DNA from: CBDCGJ01 sp965216645
GTDB taxonomy: Bacteria > Pseudomonadota > Alphaproteobacteria > GCA-2731375
NCBI GenBank assembly: GCA_965216645.1
Contig: CBDCGJ010000069.1
Location: 1-64,000, forward strand
DNA length: 64,000 nt
Direction of reading: 5' to 3'
Shown here: positions 39,132-48,708 of the stretch, one piece after another
Layout of the letters: each line of letters starts with the position of its first letter
Position numbering within the stretch: the stretch's first letter is position 1
The notes under the pieces: generated by a model
Database searches by the model: none
What the model saw: only the letters and a program-made list of their open reading frames with translations
Told to the model about the DNA's origin: nothing
Program-made: the position numbers and the translations under genes

Positions 39132-41546
39132 ATGAAAGAGCATGTGAAAGTCGCGGTGATCGGCGGCGGCGTGGTCGGCTGTTCGGTGCTGTACCATCTA
39201 ACGAAGTTCGGCTGGACAGACGTGGTCTTGATCGAGCGGTCGGAGTTGACCTCCGGCTCCACCTGGCATGCGGCCGGCGGCTTCCACACCCTGAACTCCG
39301 ATCCTAACATCGCCAAGCTGCAAGGTTATACGATCGGGCTTTACAAGGAACTCGAGGAACTGACCGGCCAGGCCTGCGGCTTGCATCATGTCGGCGGCGT
39401 TACCATCGCTACCGATCCCCAACGCATGGACTTCCTCAAGGCCGAGCGGGCGCGCCACCGCTACATGGACATGCATACGGAGCTGATTACGCCGGAGGAG
39501 GTGAAGGAAATCTGCCCCGTCATGAACACCGACGGCGTGCTCGGCGCGCTCTACGATCCCCTCGACGGCCATCTCGATCCTTCCGGTACCACCCACGCCT
39601 ATGCCAAGGGCGCGCGGATGCAGGGGGCGGAAATCTATCTGCGCAACCCGGTGCTGGACCTGAACCAGCGTTCGGACGGGACCTGGGACGTGGTCACGCA
39701 AAACGGCACGATCCATGCCGAATATGTCGTCAATGCGGGCGGCCTGTGGGCGCGGGAAGTGGGTGCCATGGCCGGCGTCTATCACCCGCTGCACCCCATG
39801 GAGCACCAGTATCTCGTTTCCGACGACATCCCCGAGGTCTACGAGCGGGAGACGGAATTGCCCCATGCCCTCGACCCGGCCGGCGAAAGCTATTTCCGCC
39901 AGGAAGGCCGCGGTCTGGTGATCGGCATCTACGAACAGAATTGCGAGCCTTGGGCGGTCGACGGCACGCCCTGGGACTTCGGCACGGAACTGCTGCCGGA
40001 CAAGTTGGAGAAGATCGAAGAGCCGCTGATGCAGGCCTACAAGCGCTATCCCTGCCTGGAGACCGCGGGCATCAAGCGGATCATCAACGGTCCCTTCACT
40101 TTCGCCCCGGACGGCAATCCCTTGGTTGGTCCGGTCACCGGCCTGAAAGGTTATTGGGCGGCCTGCGCGGTGATGGCCGGCTTCAGCCAGGGCGGCGGCG
40201 TCGGCCTGACCGTGGCGGAATGGATGATCGAGGGCGAGCCGTCCAGCGACGTCTTCGCCATGGACGTCTCCCGCTTCGGTACTTACACCACCCACGGCTA
40301 TACCCGGCGCAAGGTTGTGGAAAATTATCAACGCCGCTTCTCGATCAGCTATCCGAACGAGGAACTGCCGGCGACGCGGCCCTTTGTCACCACACCGGCC
40401 TATAGTGTGTGGGACGGACAGAACGCGGTGTTCGGCGAGATGCACGGCCTGGAGCATGTGAATTATTTCGCCGCCGATGGCGAGCCGCGCTTCGAAGAGC
40501 CGAGCTTCCGCCGCTCCAACGCCTTCGACGCGGTGGCGCGCGAATGCAAGGCCGTCCGCAGCGCCGTCGGCATCAACGAGATCCACAATTTCGGCAAATA
40601 CGAGGTTAGCGGACCGGGCGCCGAGGACTGGCTGAACCACATGTTGGCCAACCGCATGCCCAAGGTCGGCCGTATCACCCTGTCACCCATGCTGAGCCCC
40701 AGCGGCAAGATCATCGGCGATTTTACCGTCTCGCGGCTTGCCGACGAGTTGTTCCAGGTCACTGGTTCTTACGGCGCCCAGGGCTATCACATGCGCTGGT
40801 TCCTCGCCCATCTGCCGGACGACGGCGTCGAGGTGCGGAATATCTCCCTCGATCGCATTGGGTTCCAGATCGCCGGCCCGAAGGCGCGGGAGCTCTTGTC
40901 CCGGGTGACGCGGGCCGACGTCTCCAACGAAGCACTACCGTTCATGAGCGTGCGGGAGATCGAGGTCGGCGGCGCCCCAGCGCGGGTCTGCCGTCTGACC
41001 TATACCGGCGATCTCGGTTACGAGATCTACGTGCCGTCGGGCTACCAGCTCGCCCTCTATCAAGCCTTGGCGAAGGCCGGCGAGGATCTTGGTCTCACCC
41101 CCTTCGGCATGCGGGCGATGATGTCGCTCAGGCTGGAGAAGAGCTTCGGCTCCTGGCTTCGGGAATACAAGCCGGACTACACCCCGGCGGAAACCGGGCT
41201 CGACCGGTTCGTGCAACTGCAGAAGCCGGACTTCATCGGCCGCGACGCCGCGGCGGCGGAGCGGGACAACCCGCCGGCCCGTCGCCTCGTCACCATGGTC
41301 GTCGAGGCCGCCGATGCGGACGTGGTCGCAGACGAGCCGATCTGGCACGGCGATGAGGTCGTCGGCTTCGTCACCTCCGGCGGCTATGCCCATTATGTGG
41401 AGAAGAGCGTCGCCCTCGGCTTCGTACCAACCGCGCTGACCGAGCCGGGCAGCCGGGTCGAGATCGAGATCCTGGGCGAGAAACGCGCCGCCGAAGTGGT
41501 CGCCGCACCCCTGTTCGATCCGCAAGCCGAACGCATGCGGGGCTGA
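39132..41546 (+). CDS. FAD-dependent dimethylglycine/sarcosine dehydrogenase-like protein with GcvT domain
   Basis: 804 residues. The N-terminal half is a DAO-type FAD domain (VIGGGVVGCSVLYHL), with STWHAAGGFH placing the histidine that links covalently to FAD in dimethylglycine and sarcosine dehydrogenases. The C-terminal half is a GcvT/tetrahydrofolate aminomethyltransferase domain (GEMHGLEHVNYF..., VSGPGAEDWLNHML, RLTYTGDLGYEIYVP). It demethylates N-methylated glycine and passes the C1 unit to tetrahydrofolate. It sits between the MttB-like gene and a DddP-type gene. Confidence 0.9.
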   Translation: MKEHVKVAVIGGGVVGCSVLYHLTKFGWTDVVLIERSELTSGSTWHAAGGFHTLNSDPNIAKLQGYTIGLYKELEELTGQACGLHHVGGVTIATDPQRMDFLKAERARHRYMDMHTELITPEEVKEICPVMNTDGVLGALYDPLDGHLDPSGTTHAYAKGARMQGAEIYLRNPVLDLNQRSDGTWDVVTQNGTIHAEYVVNAGGLWAREVGAMAGVYHPLHPMEHQYLVSDDIPEVYERETELPHALDPAGESYFRQEGRGLVIGIYEQNCEPWAVDGTPWDFGTELLPDKLEKIEEPLMQAYKRYPCLETAGIKRIINGPFTFAPDGNPLVGPVTGLKGYWAACAVMAGFSQGGGVGLTVAEWMIEGEPSSDVFAMDVSRFGTYTTHGYTRRKVVENYQRRFSISYPNEELPATRPFVTTPAYSVWDGQNAVFGEMHGLEHVNYFAADGEPRFEEPSFRRSNAFDAVARECKAVRSAVGINEIHNFGKYEVSGPGAEDWLNHMLANRMPKVGRITLSPMLSPSGKIIGDFTVSRLADELFQVTGSYGAQGYHMRWFLAHLPDDGVEVRNISLDRIGFQIAGPKARELLSRVTRADVSNEALPFMSVREIEVGGAPARVCRLTYTGDLGYEIYVPSGYQLALYQALAKAGEDLGLTPFGMRAMMSLRLEKSFGSWLREYKPDYTPAETGLDRFVQLQKPDFIGRDAAAAERDNPPARRLVTMVVEAADADVVADEPIWHGDEVVGFVTSGGYAHYVEKSVALGFVPTALTEPGSRVEIEILGEKRAAEVVAAPLFDPQAERMRG

Positions 41547-41548
41547 CC

Positions 41549-42769
41549 ATGTCCGACCTGGTTCAGCATGGCGCCATGGAGTGCACCACACCGCCGGTCG
41601 ATCTGGACGCGGTGCGGCTCTATCGGCGGGAACGCATCCGCGGCGAATGCCGCAATCGGGACTATGCCGGTGTTCTGATTTTCGATCAGGTCGCCGCCCG
41701 CTACGCCACCGACGCCACCAACATGCAGGTCTGGTGCTCCCACTACGAAGCCCGCTGCGCGCTGGTGATGACCGACGGACCGACGGTGCTGATGGATTTC
41801 GCCGACGTGCCGCATCTCGCCGAGGGACTGCCGACGGTGGACGAATATATGAAGTTCCCCGGCTACTACTATTTCGGCGCCGGCAACACGGCGGAAGAGA
41901 AAGCCAGAGGCGTCGGCAAGCTGATTGCCGACTATGTCCAGCGCTACGGCGCCGGCAACAAGCGCTTGGCCGTCGACCGCATGGCCCATTTGGGTATCGA
42001 TGCCATACGCAGCCACGGTATCGAGATTTTCGACGGTCAGGAGGTCACGGAGAAAGCCCGCGAAATCAAATCGCCCGGCGAGATCGAATTGATGAAAAAG
42101 TCCATCGAAGTCTGCGAGGCCGGTATGGACGCCATGCGGGCCGTGTTGGAGCCAGGGATCACCGAGAACGCCCTCTGGTCCAAGCTGCACGAGACCAATA
42201 TCCGCCTCGGCGGCGAGTGGATCGAGACGCGCCTGCTGACCTCCGGCCCACGCACCAATCCCTGGTACCGGGAATGCTCCATGCGGGAGATCGAGGCCGG
42301 CGACATCGTCAGCTTCGATACGGACCTGATCGGCCCCTATGGCTATTGCTCGGACATCTCACGCTCCTGGCTCTGCGGCGACGGCAAGCCGGACGATCAC
42401 CAGCGCGCCATCTACGCCGCCGCCTACGAACAGCTGAAACACAATATCGATATGCTGAAGCCGGGGATGAGCCTGCGCGAGGTGTCGGAAAAGGCCTGGC
42501 CGATCCCGGACAAGTATCACGCCCGACGCTATACTTGCCTGATGCATGGCGTCGGCCTGGCCGACGAGTATCCGACCATCCGCCACCTGCCGGATTATGC
42601 CAGCGGCGGCTACGACGATATCCTGGAAGAGAATACGACCCTCTGCGTCGAGGCCCTGATTGCCGACGAGCATCACGGCGAAGCGATCAAGCTCGAAGAA
42701 CAGGTCCTGCTGACCCGCGACGGCGCGGTGCCCCTGTCGACCTATCCTTATGAGGAAGAATTTCTCTAG
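41549..42769 (+). CDS. dddP: DMSP lyase of the DddP (M24-fold) type
   Basis: 406 residues of M24 (creatinase/prolidase) fold. Metal-ligand candidates are Asp 257, Asp 259, Asp 269, His 333, Glu 368 and Glu 383. As I recall the published Ruegeria lacuscaerulensis DddP, its ligands D295, D307, H371, E406 and E421 all lie at a constant offset of +38. Its catalytic Asp 377 and Tyr 366 then fall on Asp 339 and Tyr 328 here, and both are conserved. GGEWIETRLL and SGPRTNPW also match DddP as I remember it. The product would cleave dimethylsulfoniopropionate to dimethyl sulfide and acrylate. Two bases separate it from the dehydrogenase gene. A peptidase-like relative without lyase activity remains possible. 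Confidence 0.72.
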   Translation: MSDLVQHGAMECTTPPVDLDAVRLYRRERIRGECRNRDYAGVLIFDQVAARYATDATNMQVWCSHYEARCALVMTDGPTVLMDFADVPHLAEGLPTVDEYMKFPGYYYFGAGNTAEEKARGVGKLIADYVQRYGAGNKRLAVDRMAHLGIDAIRSHGIEIFDGQEVTEKAREIKSPGEIELMKKSIEVCEAGMDAMRAVLEPGITENALWSKLHETNIRLGGEWIETRLLTSGPRTNPWYRECSMREIEAGDIVSFDTDLIGPYGYCSDISRSWLCGDGKPDDHQRAIYAAAYEQLKHNIDMLKPGMSLREVSEKAWPIPDKYHARRYTCLMHGVGLADEYPTIRHLPDYASGGYDDILEENTTLCVEALIADEHHGEAIKLEEQVLLTRDGAVPLSTYPYEEEFL

Positions 42770-42856
42770 GTCCCAGCTTCGCATGATCCGACAGGTCATC
42801 TTGCCGAACTGGCTGTGATATGCTCTCTACCGGCACGCGATGGCGGAGAGGACGCA

Positions 42857-43960
42857 ATGCGCGAGCAGGAACGAGAAAAAACCGATCTGGTGGGTCTGGA
42901 ACGGCCGGCGCTGATGGCCCGGCTGGGCGAGCTCGGCGTGCCGGAGAGCAAGCGGCGTATGCGGGCCAATCAGCTCTGGCTGTGGATGTATAAGCGCGGC
43001 GCCACCGAGTTCTCGGAGATGACCGATCTGGGTAAAGAGCTGCGCGAGACCCTGGCGACCCATTGCACCGTCGGACGGCCCGAGGTGGTGCGGCATCTCA
43101 CCTCTATCGATCGCTCCCAAAAATGGCTGCTGCGCTTCGCCGACGGCAATGAGGCGGAAAGCGTCTTCATTCCGGAGGAAGACCGCGGCGCCCTCTGCAT
43201 CTCGTCCCAAGTCGGCTGCACCCTGACCTGCAAGTTCTGCCATACCGGTACCCAGCGCATGGTGCGCAATCTGACGGCAGCGGAGATCGTGCAGCAGTTC
43301 ATGCTGGCCCGGGATGCCATCGGCGAATGGCCGAAGGCGAACGATCAGCGGCTACTCTCCAACATCGTCATGATGGGGATGGGGGAGCCGTTGTACAATT
43401 ACGACAATGTCGCCCAAGCATTGCGCGTAATCATGGACGAGCAGGGAATGGCCCTGTCCCGCCGGCGCATCACGCTTTCGACCTCCGGCGTGGTGCCGGA
43501 AATCGACCGCTGCGGGCGCGAGCTGAATGTGGGTCTGGCGATCTCCCTCCATGCGGTCAATGACGAGCTGCGCGATCATCTGGTGCCCATCAACAAGAAA
43601 TACCCGATTGCTGAGTTGCTCGCCGCCTGCCGGCGCTATCCGACCAATGGCGGCCGCCGCATCACCTTCGAATATGTCATGCTGAAGGGTGTGAACGACA
43701 GTCCGGCCGATGCCCGCGCGCTGGTGAAACTGATCGCCGGCATTCCGGCCAAACTGAACCTGATCCCCTTCAATCCCTGGCCTGGCAGCGAATTCGAATG
43801 CAGCGACGACGCTGCCATCGCCCGCTTCGCCGCCATCGTCAATCGGGCCGGCTATTCCTCCCCCGTCCGCGTGCCCCGCGGCCGCGACATCATGGCTGCC
43901 TGCGGCCAGCTCAAATCCGCCAGCCAACGCCCGCGTCGCAAGCTCGCTGCCGGCGGTTGA
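42857..43960 (+). CDS. rlmN: Dual-specificity RNA methyltransferase RlmN
   Basis: 367 residues from ATG 42857 with GGAGAGG upstream. The radical SAM motif is CTLTCKFC (CxxxCxxC), in the context CISSQVGC, and MMGMGEPLYNYDNV and LAISLHAVND are diagnostic. It methylates C2 of adenosine 2503 in 23S rRNA and A37 of some tRNAs. It is a housekeeping gene; no operon link to neighbours is evident. Confidence 0.95.
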   Translation: MREQEREKTDLVGLERPALMARLGELGVPESKRRMRANQLWLWMYKRGATEFSEMTDLGKELRETLATHCTVGRPEVVRHLTSIDRSQKWLLRFADGNEAESVFIPEEDRGALCISSQVGCTLTCKFCHTGTQRMVRNLTAAEIVQQFMLARDAIGEWPKANDQRLLSNIVMMGMGEPLYNYDNVAQALRVIMDEQGMALSRRRITLSTSGVVPEIDRCGRELNVGLAISLHAVNDELRDHLVPINKKYPIAELLAACRRYPTNGGRRITFEYVMLKGVNDSPADARALVKLIAGIPAKLNLIPFNPWPGSEFECSDDAAIARFAAIVNRAGYSSPVRVPRGRDIMAACGQLKSASQRPRRKLAAGG

Positions 43961-43968
43961 GTTCGCCT

Positions 43969-44063
43969 CGTCATCCCGGAATCGCGAAGCGATGTCCGGG
44001 ATCTTCCCAATCACCGCGCCGGCAACGATACCGGTTCTCCGCTGCGCTTCGACCGGGATGACG
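43969..44063. repeat. Dispersed intergenic palindromic repeat (copy B)
   Basis: About 95 bases, starting CGTCATCCCGG and ending CCGGGATGACG, the reverse complement of the start, so the whole unit is a large imperfect palindrome. It lies between rlmN and the thiB promoter and might also act in termination. Confidence 0.78.
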
Positions 44064-44068
44064 TAGAC

Positions 44069-44097
44069 GTGACAACTGGCGCTTCGCTCCCTATACT
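44069..44097 (+). promoter_or_regulatory. Sigma-70-type promoter of the thiamine transport operon
   Basis: GTGACA (44069-44074), a 17-base spacer, then TATACT (44092-44097). The predicted start of transcription, near 44104, falls exactly at the beginning of the TPP riboswitch. Confidence 0.7.
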
Positions 44098-44104
44098 CCC
44101 GCTC

Positions 44105-44182
44105 GTCTCTCTGGGGTGTCCGGTAACGGACTGAGATAACACCCATGGAACCTGAACCAGATCATGCTGGCGGAGGGAGAAA
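44105..44182 (+). promoter_or_regulatory. TPP riboswitch (THI element)
   Basis: The conserved core is present: a GGGGTG...GGACTGAGATAACACCC part with the diagnostic CTGAGA, followed by GAACCTGAACCAGATCATGCTGGCG, where ACCTGATC-like bases bind the pyrophosphate. The outer stem is closed by TCTCT / AGGGAGA. It senses thiamine pyrophosphate and controls the thiBPQ genes, which begin 89 bases downstream. Confidence 0.95.
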
Positions 44183-44270
44183 GAGGCGAAGAGCAAATCC
44201 GATACGTAAGATCATCGCTTTTCCCGTCTTTAAACCACCGCCCTTTGCACGAGAGCGAAGGAGCGAAAAG

Positions 44271-45272
44271 ATGAAACGACTTTTGTTGGCCTTAATGGTC
44301 GGCTTTGGCTTATGCCAACCCGCGGCGGCGGCGGATAAGCCGGTGCTGACCGTCTACACCTATGACGCCTTTGCCGCCGATTGGGGGCCGGGTCCGAAGA
44401 TCAAGAAAAATTTCGAGGCCGAGTGCGGCTGCACGCTCAATTTCGTGGCGACGGATTCCTCCATTGCCATCGTCCGCAAGGTGCAGTTGGAAGGCGACGG
44501 CACCAAAGCGGATGTGGTCTTGGGCCTCGATACCAATGTCATGGAGCTGGCGCGGAACACGGGGCTCTTTGCAGATCACGGCGTTGGGCCGGAGAAGCTT
44601 CGACTTCCGATCGATTTCAACGACCCGACCTTCTTGCCCTTCGATTACGGCTACTTTGCCTTCGTCTACAATAGCGAGGTGGTGAATACGCCGCCGAAGT
44701 CTTTGGCTGAGCTGGCGGCGCTACCGGACGACTTCAAGATTGTCATCCAGGATCCACGCTCCAGCACCCCTGGCCTTGGCCTGCTGCTCTGGGTCAAGCA
44801 GACCCAAGGTGACAAGGCCGCTGATTACTGGCGCAAATTGAGCCCGAAAATACTGACCGTGACGAAGGGCTGGTCCGACGCGTATGGTCTATTCCTAAAG
44901 GGAGAAGCGGACATGGTCCTGAGCTATACGACTTCGCCCGCCTATCACCTGATCGCCGAGAAGAAGAGCCAATACAAGGCGGCCGGTTTCAGCGAGGGCC
45001 ACTATTTGCAGCTCGAAGTCGCCGGCATGCTGAAGTCGAGCAAGAGCCCGGCGCTGGCTCGCAAGTTCATGGCCTTCATCCATGAGGCCGGCTTTCAATC
45101 GACGATCCCGACCGGCAATTGGATGTATCCAGCCACCGAGGCGGGCGGACCATTACCCGAGGGTTTCGAGACCTTGCACACCCCGAGCGACGCCTTATTG
45201 ATGGACGGCAAGCATGTGGAAGCCAACCGCAAAGCCTGGATCGAGGAATGGCTCGCCGCTCTCGACAATTAA
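44271..45272 (+). CDS. thiB: Thiamine ABC transporter, substrate-binding protein
   Basis: 333 residues from ATG 44271. A signal peptide ends near PAAAADKP (about residue 21). LTVYTYDAFAADWGPGPKIKKNFEAECGC and DVVLGLDTNVMELA are typical of ThiB/TbpA periplasmic proteins that bind thiamine and its phosphates. First gene behind the TPP riboswitch. Confidence 0.93.
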   Translation: MKRLLLALMVGFGLCQPAAAADKPVLTVYTYDAFAADWGPGPKIKKNFEAECGCTLNFVATDSSIAIVRKVQLEGDGTKADVVLGLDTNVMELARNTGLFADHGVGPEKLRLPIDFNDPTFLPFDYGYFAFVYNSEVVNTPPKSLAELAALPDDFKIVIQDPRSSTPGLGLLLWVKQTQGDKAADYWRKLSPKILTVTKGWSDAYGLFLKGEADMVLSYTTSPAYHLIAEKKSQYKAAGFSEGHYLQLEVAGMLKSSKSPALARKFMAFIHEAGFQSTIPTGNWMYPATEAGGPLPEGFETLHTPSDALLMDGKHVEANRKAWIEEWLAALDN

Positions 45273-45276
45273 ACCG

Positions 45277-46887
45277 ATGACGACGATCCGGGGCCTCGCC
45301 CCCGGTATCGCGCCCGGCCTGACGCTGGGCGTGCTGCTGCTGACCGGCGCCGGAGTCTTGCTCGCCGCCTTGATCGGGACGGAAAGTGGCGGTGAGTTGC
45401 CGAACCGGATCTGGCGTCTGCTCGCGGTGACGACAGGTCAGGCCGCGCTTTCCTTGATCGGGTCGTTGGCGCTCGGCGTCCTGCTCGCCTGGTGCCTGCA
45501 TCACCAGCCGGCGTTTCCGGGCCGCCGCTTACTGATCGCTTTGATGTCCAGCGCCATGGTGCTGCCGGTGTTGGTGGTGGTGCTGGGTCTGGTCACCGTC
45601 TTCGGCCGCCGTGGTTGGTTGAGCACATTGTCGGAGGTGGTGCTGGGCCGCGGCTTCGAGGACAGCATTTACGGCCTGGGCGGTATCGTTGCCGCCCATT
45701 GTTATCTCAACACACCGTTCGTCGCCCGGGCGGTCTTGAACCGCCTGGCGGCGATCCCGTTGGAACAACGTAAACTGCGAGCCGCCCTGGGCCTCAGTCC
45801 TTGGACGCGATTCCGCCTGATCGAATGGCCGGCGTTGCGGGGAGCCTTGCCCGGCGTGGCCGTGATCGTATTTCTACTTTGCTTCACCTCTTTCGCGGTG
45901 GTGCTCACATTGGGCGGTTCCCCCGCCTACAACACGCTGGAGGTGGCGATCTACGAAGCCGTGCGCCTCGACTTCGATCTCGCGCTGGCCGGCAGATTGG
46001 CGTTGCTGCAACTGGTTATCTGCGGCGGGCTGGTCCTGTTGGCCAGCGGTTTCCGTTATCGCTTCGATGCTGCCGTGACGGATATGACTTGGATAGACCA
46101 CGCCAATCCGAAAACGATTCAGTATGCGGTGATCGTTCTTTCGGCCCTGTTATTCCTGGCGCCGCTCGTGGCAGTGGTTGTCGATGGGTCGGCGGCGGAG
46201 TTTCCTCGATTGATGGCCGAAGCGTCGTTCCAACGCGCTTTCGTCACCAGCCTTGTTATCGCCAGTCTGTCGAGCGGGCTGACGATGCTGATGGCCTTGC
46301 TCTTGGCCGCCGCGCGGGTGGGATTGTCGGCGCCCAGCCGCCTGGCCGGCCGATTTGGCGGGCGATGGCTGGATCGTGTGCTGGGACTGGCCGGCACCCT
46401 CTATCTGGCGGTGCCGGCCTTGGTGGTCAGCCTTGGCCTTTTTCTGCTGGTAAGACGCTTGGGCGGCGATCCTCTGGCCGCGGGTCCTCTGGCGGTGGTC
46501 AGCGCCAACGTCATGCTGGCACTCCCCTTCGCGCTGTCGCTGCTAACACCGGCGCTGCGTAACGCGGCGGAGCGCTACGACAAGCTTTCGTTCGCACTCG
46601 ACCTGCGGGGCTGGCAGCGCTGGAGGCTGGTCGACTGGCCAATGCTGCGCACCGATCTTGGCTTGGCCGCCGCCATCGCCTTCTGCTTCTCGTTCGGCGA
46701 TCTCGGGGTCATCGCGCTATTCGGCAATCAGGACTTCGCCACCTTGCCGTGGCTGCTCTATCAGAAGATGGGTTCCTACCGCACCGACGACGCGGCCGGC
46801 ATCGCCCTGGTTCTGCTGGTGTTGAGCTGGTCGGCATTCTTCTGTCTGCCGCGCGCGATTGGGGGGCGCGGACATGCTGCGGGTTGA
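45277..46887 (+). CDS. thiP: Thiamine ABC transporter, permease
   Basis: 536 residues from ATG 45277, 4 bases after the thiB stop. About twelve membrane helices form two ABC permease halves, each with an EAA-type loop (EQRKLRAALGLSPWTRFRLIEWPALR and YDKLSFALDLRGWQRWRLVDWPMLR). This fused two-domain arrangement is typical of ThiP. Its 3' end overlaps thiQ by 14 bases. Confidence 0.92.
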   Translation: MTTIRGLAPGIAPGLTLGVLLLTGAGVLLAALIGTESGGELPNRIWRLLAVTTGQAALSLIGSLALGVLLAWCLHHQPAFPGRRLLIALMSSAMVLPVLVVVLGLVTVFGRRGWLSTLSEVVLGRGFEDSIYGLGGIVAAHCYLNTPFVARAVLNRLAAIPLEQRKLRAALGLSPWTRFRLIEWPALRGALPGVAVIVFLLCFTSFAVVLTLGGSPAYNTLEVAIYEAVRLDFDLALAGRLALLQLVICGGLVLLASGFRYRFDAAVTDMTWIDHANPKTIQYAVIVLSALLFLAPLVAVVVDGSAAEFPRLMAEASFQRAFVTSLVIASLSSGLTMLMALLLAAARVGLSAPSRLAGRFGGRWLDRVLGLAGTLYLAVPALVVSLGLFLLVRRLGGDPLAAGPLAVVSANVMLALPFALSLLTPALRNAAERYDKLSFALDLRGWQRWRLVDWPMLRTDLGLAAAIAFCFSFGDLGVIALFGNQDFATLPWLLYQKMGSYRTDDAAGIALVLLVLSWSAFFCLPRAIGGRGHAAG

Positions 46888-47518
46888 GAGACTGAGTTAT
46901 CGTCATATCGGCGGGGAAACCTACCGCTACGATTTGACCGTGGCGGCGGGCGAGTTGGTTGGCCTGACGGGGCGCAGCGGCGCTGGCAAATCGACCCTGC
47001 TTGACCTAATCGCGGGATTCCTTGCGCCCGAATGCGGGCGTGTCGAGATCGACGGCCAAGATGTGCTGCCGCTGCCGCCGGAACGCCGGCCGCTGACCAT
47101 TCTGTTCCAACGCCATAACTTGTTCGAACATCTGACAGCCGAGACCAACGTCGCGCTCGGCATTCGCCCGAACCTGAAATTGGATGCAACGCAGACAGCC
47201 CAGGTTCATACCGCGCTTGAGGAAGTCGGGATCGGCGGCATGGCCCGACGCTTTGCCCACACCCTTTCCGGTGGCGAGCAGCAGCGGGTGGCGCTGGCCC
47301 GCACCCTGGTGCGGGACCGGCCGGTTCTCCTGCTTGACGAACCGTTCAGCGCCCTCGACGAGGAGACCCGTGTCGAAATGCTGGCCCTGGTCCGCCGTCT
47401 GGTTGATGCCCGGAATACCGCCTGCCTAATGGTCACCCACGACCGCCGCGACTGCGACCGCATTGCCGACCGGCATTTGGTTCTGAAACAAGGCCGTATA
47501 GAAGCGGCACGCAGTTAG
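46874..47518 (+). CDS. thiQ: Thiamine ABC transporter, ATP-binding protein
   Basis: 214 residues from ATG 46874. Walker A is GRSGAGKST, the signature LSGGEQQR and Walker B VLLLDEPFSALDE. It is short, as usual for ThiQ. Its stop overlaps the stop of the convergent kinase gene by 4 bases. Confidence 0.94.
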   Translation: MLRVERLSYRHIGGETYRYDLTVAAGELVGLTGRSGAGKSTLLDLIAGFLAPECGRVEIDGQDVLPLPPERRPLTILFQRHNLFEHLTAETNVALGIRPNLKLDATQTAQVHTALEEVGIGGMARRFAHTLSGGEQQRVALARTLVRDRPVLLLDEPFSALDEETRVEMLALVRRLVDARNTACLMVTHDRRDCDRIADRHLVLKQGRIEAARS

Positions 47519-48618
47519 CGCCAAGGCCAAAAACGGGTTTCCAGTTCCTTTGCTTGACGGTCCCGAAAGGCCGTCAAGGACGGCTGGTCCATCAAGCCTT
47601 TTTGCGTGTCGACCTCGCCGACCACACCGGCGGCGTTACAGGCCGCGAATTGCATCGCGTCGGACGCCGTCGCGCCTTGCGCCAGATAGAAGGAGACGGT
47701 GGAAACAAAGGCGTCGCCGGCACCGGCGGTGCCTTTGACCTCGACGGCAAGCGCCGGGCAATAGTGCAGCCCCTCGGCGTCGGCGAGATAGGCGCCTTCG
47801 GTACCGTCGGTGACTATCATGCGCCGGACGCCGCCGAACTCCAGCATCGCCGCCATAAAATTCGGCAGCTCCATATCGAAACTGTTCATCGAGAGGCCGA
47901 GATGCATCAACCGCGGACCGTCGGCAGTGCCCGCGAGGCGCCGTTTCGGACTTAGATTGTCGAGCTTTCCGGTCAAGGTCGGAACCAGGGCCTCCGCCTC
48001 GACCCGGTTGATGGAAAGCAGATCGATGTGGGGTAACGTCTCGAAAAGTACATCCGTGCGCGAGGTCAGCTGACGGATACCCGGGTTGCTGGAAACGAAG
48101 GCGCCCGCCCGATGCGCGTGCTCGGCGATCAGCGGGAAGCAATCGGCGGACCGGTCGCTGAGATTACTGATGAAGACGAGATCGCGACCGTCCAGTGCCA
48201 TCTCCGTGATTTCCGCCGGAACCAGCAAGGTGTTGGCGCCGCGGCGCACAAAAATAGTGGCATTGCGGTCATGGGACGACACCATCACCGCAGTCCCCGT
48301 TGCGTCAGTGTCGGTCTCGATCACGAAGCTGTCGTCGACCATTTCCTCTGTCAGCCGGTCGCGCACCATATCGCCGTTGGGGTCCCGGCCGATCTTCACC
48401 AATATCGCCGCCTCGGCGCCCAGCCGGCGCATGGCGACCGCCGCGTTCACGCCCCCTCCGCCGATATGCGGCGAGATGCTCTCCGCCACGATCTTGCGGC
48501 CCTGCTCGAACAACAGGAAGGACGACGTCGCGTTATGCATGGTCATCCGCTCCACGTCGCGGCTGGCAACGATGGTGATGATGTCGACGACGGCGGAGCC
48601 GACGCAGAGCGTGCGCAT
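47515..48618 (-). CDS. PfkB/ribokinase family sugar kinase
   Basis: 367 residues. The N-terminal GGGGVNAAVAMRRLGAEAAILVKIGRDPNG is the PfkB substrate-binding glycine motif, and GTAGAGDAF near residue 295 holds the catalytic aspartate. Phosphorylates a sugar or nucleoside. It is divergent from nagA across 90 bases, so an amino-sugar substrate such as N-acetylglucosamine is plausible; this is inferred from position only. Confidence 0.87.
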   Translation of the reverse strand: MRTLCVGSAVVDIITIVASRDVERMTMHNATSSFLLFEQGRKIVAESISPHIGGGGVNAAVAMRRLGAEAAILVKIGRDPNGDMVRDRLTEEMVDDSFVIETDTDATGTAVMVSSHDRNATIFVRRGANTLLVPAEITEMALDGRDLVFISNLSDRSADCFPLIAEHAHRAGAFVSSNPGIRQLTSRTDVLFETLPHIDLLSINRVEAEALVPTLTGKLDNLSPKRRLAGTADGPRLMHLGLSMNSFDMELPNFMAAMLEFGGVRRMIVTDGTEGAYLADAEGLHYCPALAVEVKGTAGAGDAFVSTVSFYLAQGATASDAMQFAACNAAGVVGEVDTQKGLMDQPSLTAFRDRQAKELETRFWPWR

Positions 48619-48708
48619 GGCGGGTCCTTTCGATGGGCGTTCGGATGGTCTTTATCGACCGCCGGCGCCGCATTTGCAAATCCGTTCAAATGGCTTAAGC
48701 AGGGAAGC

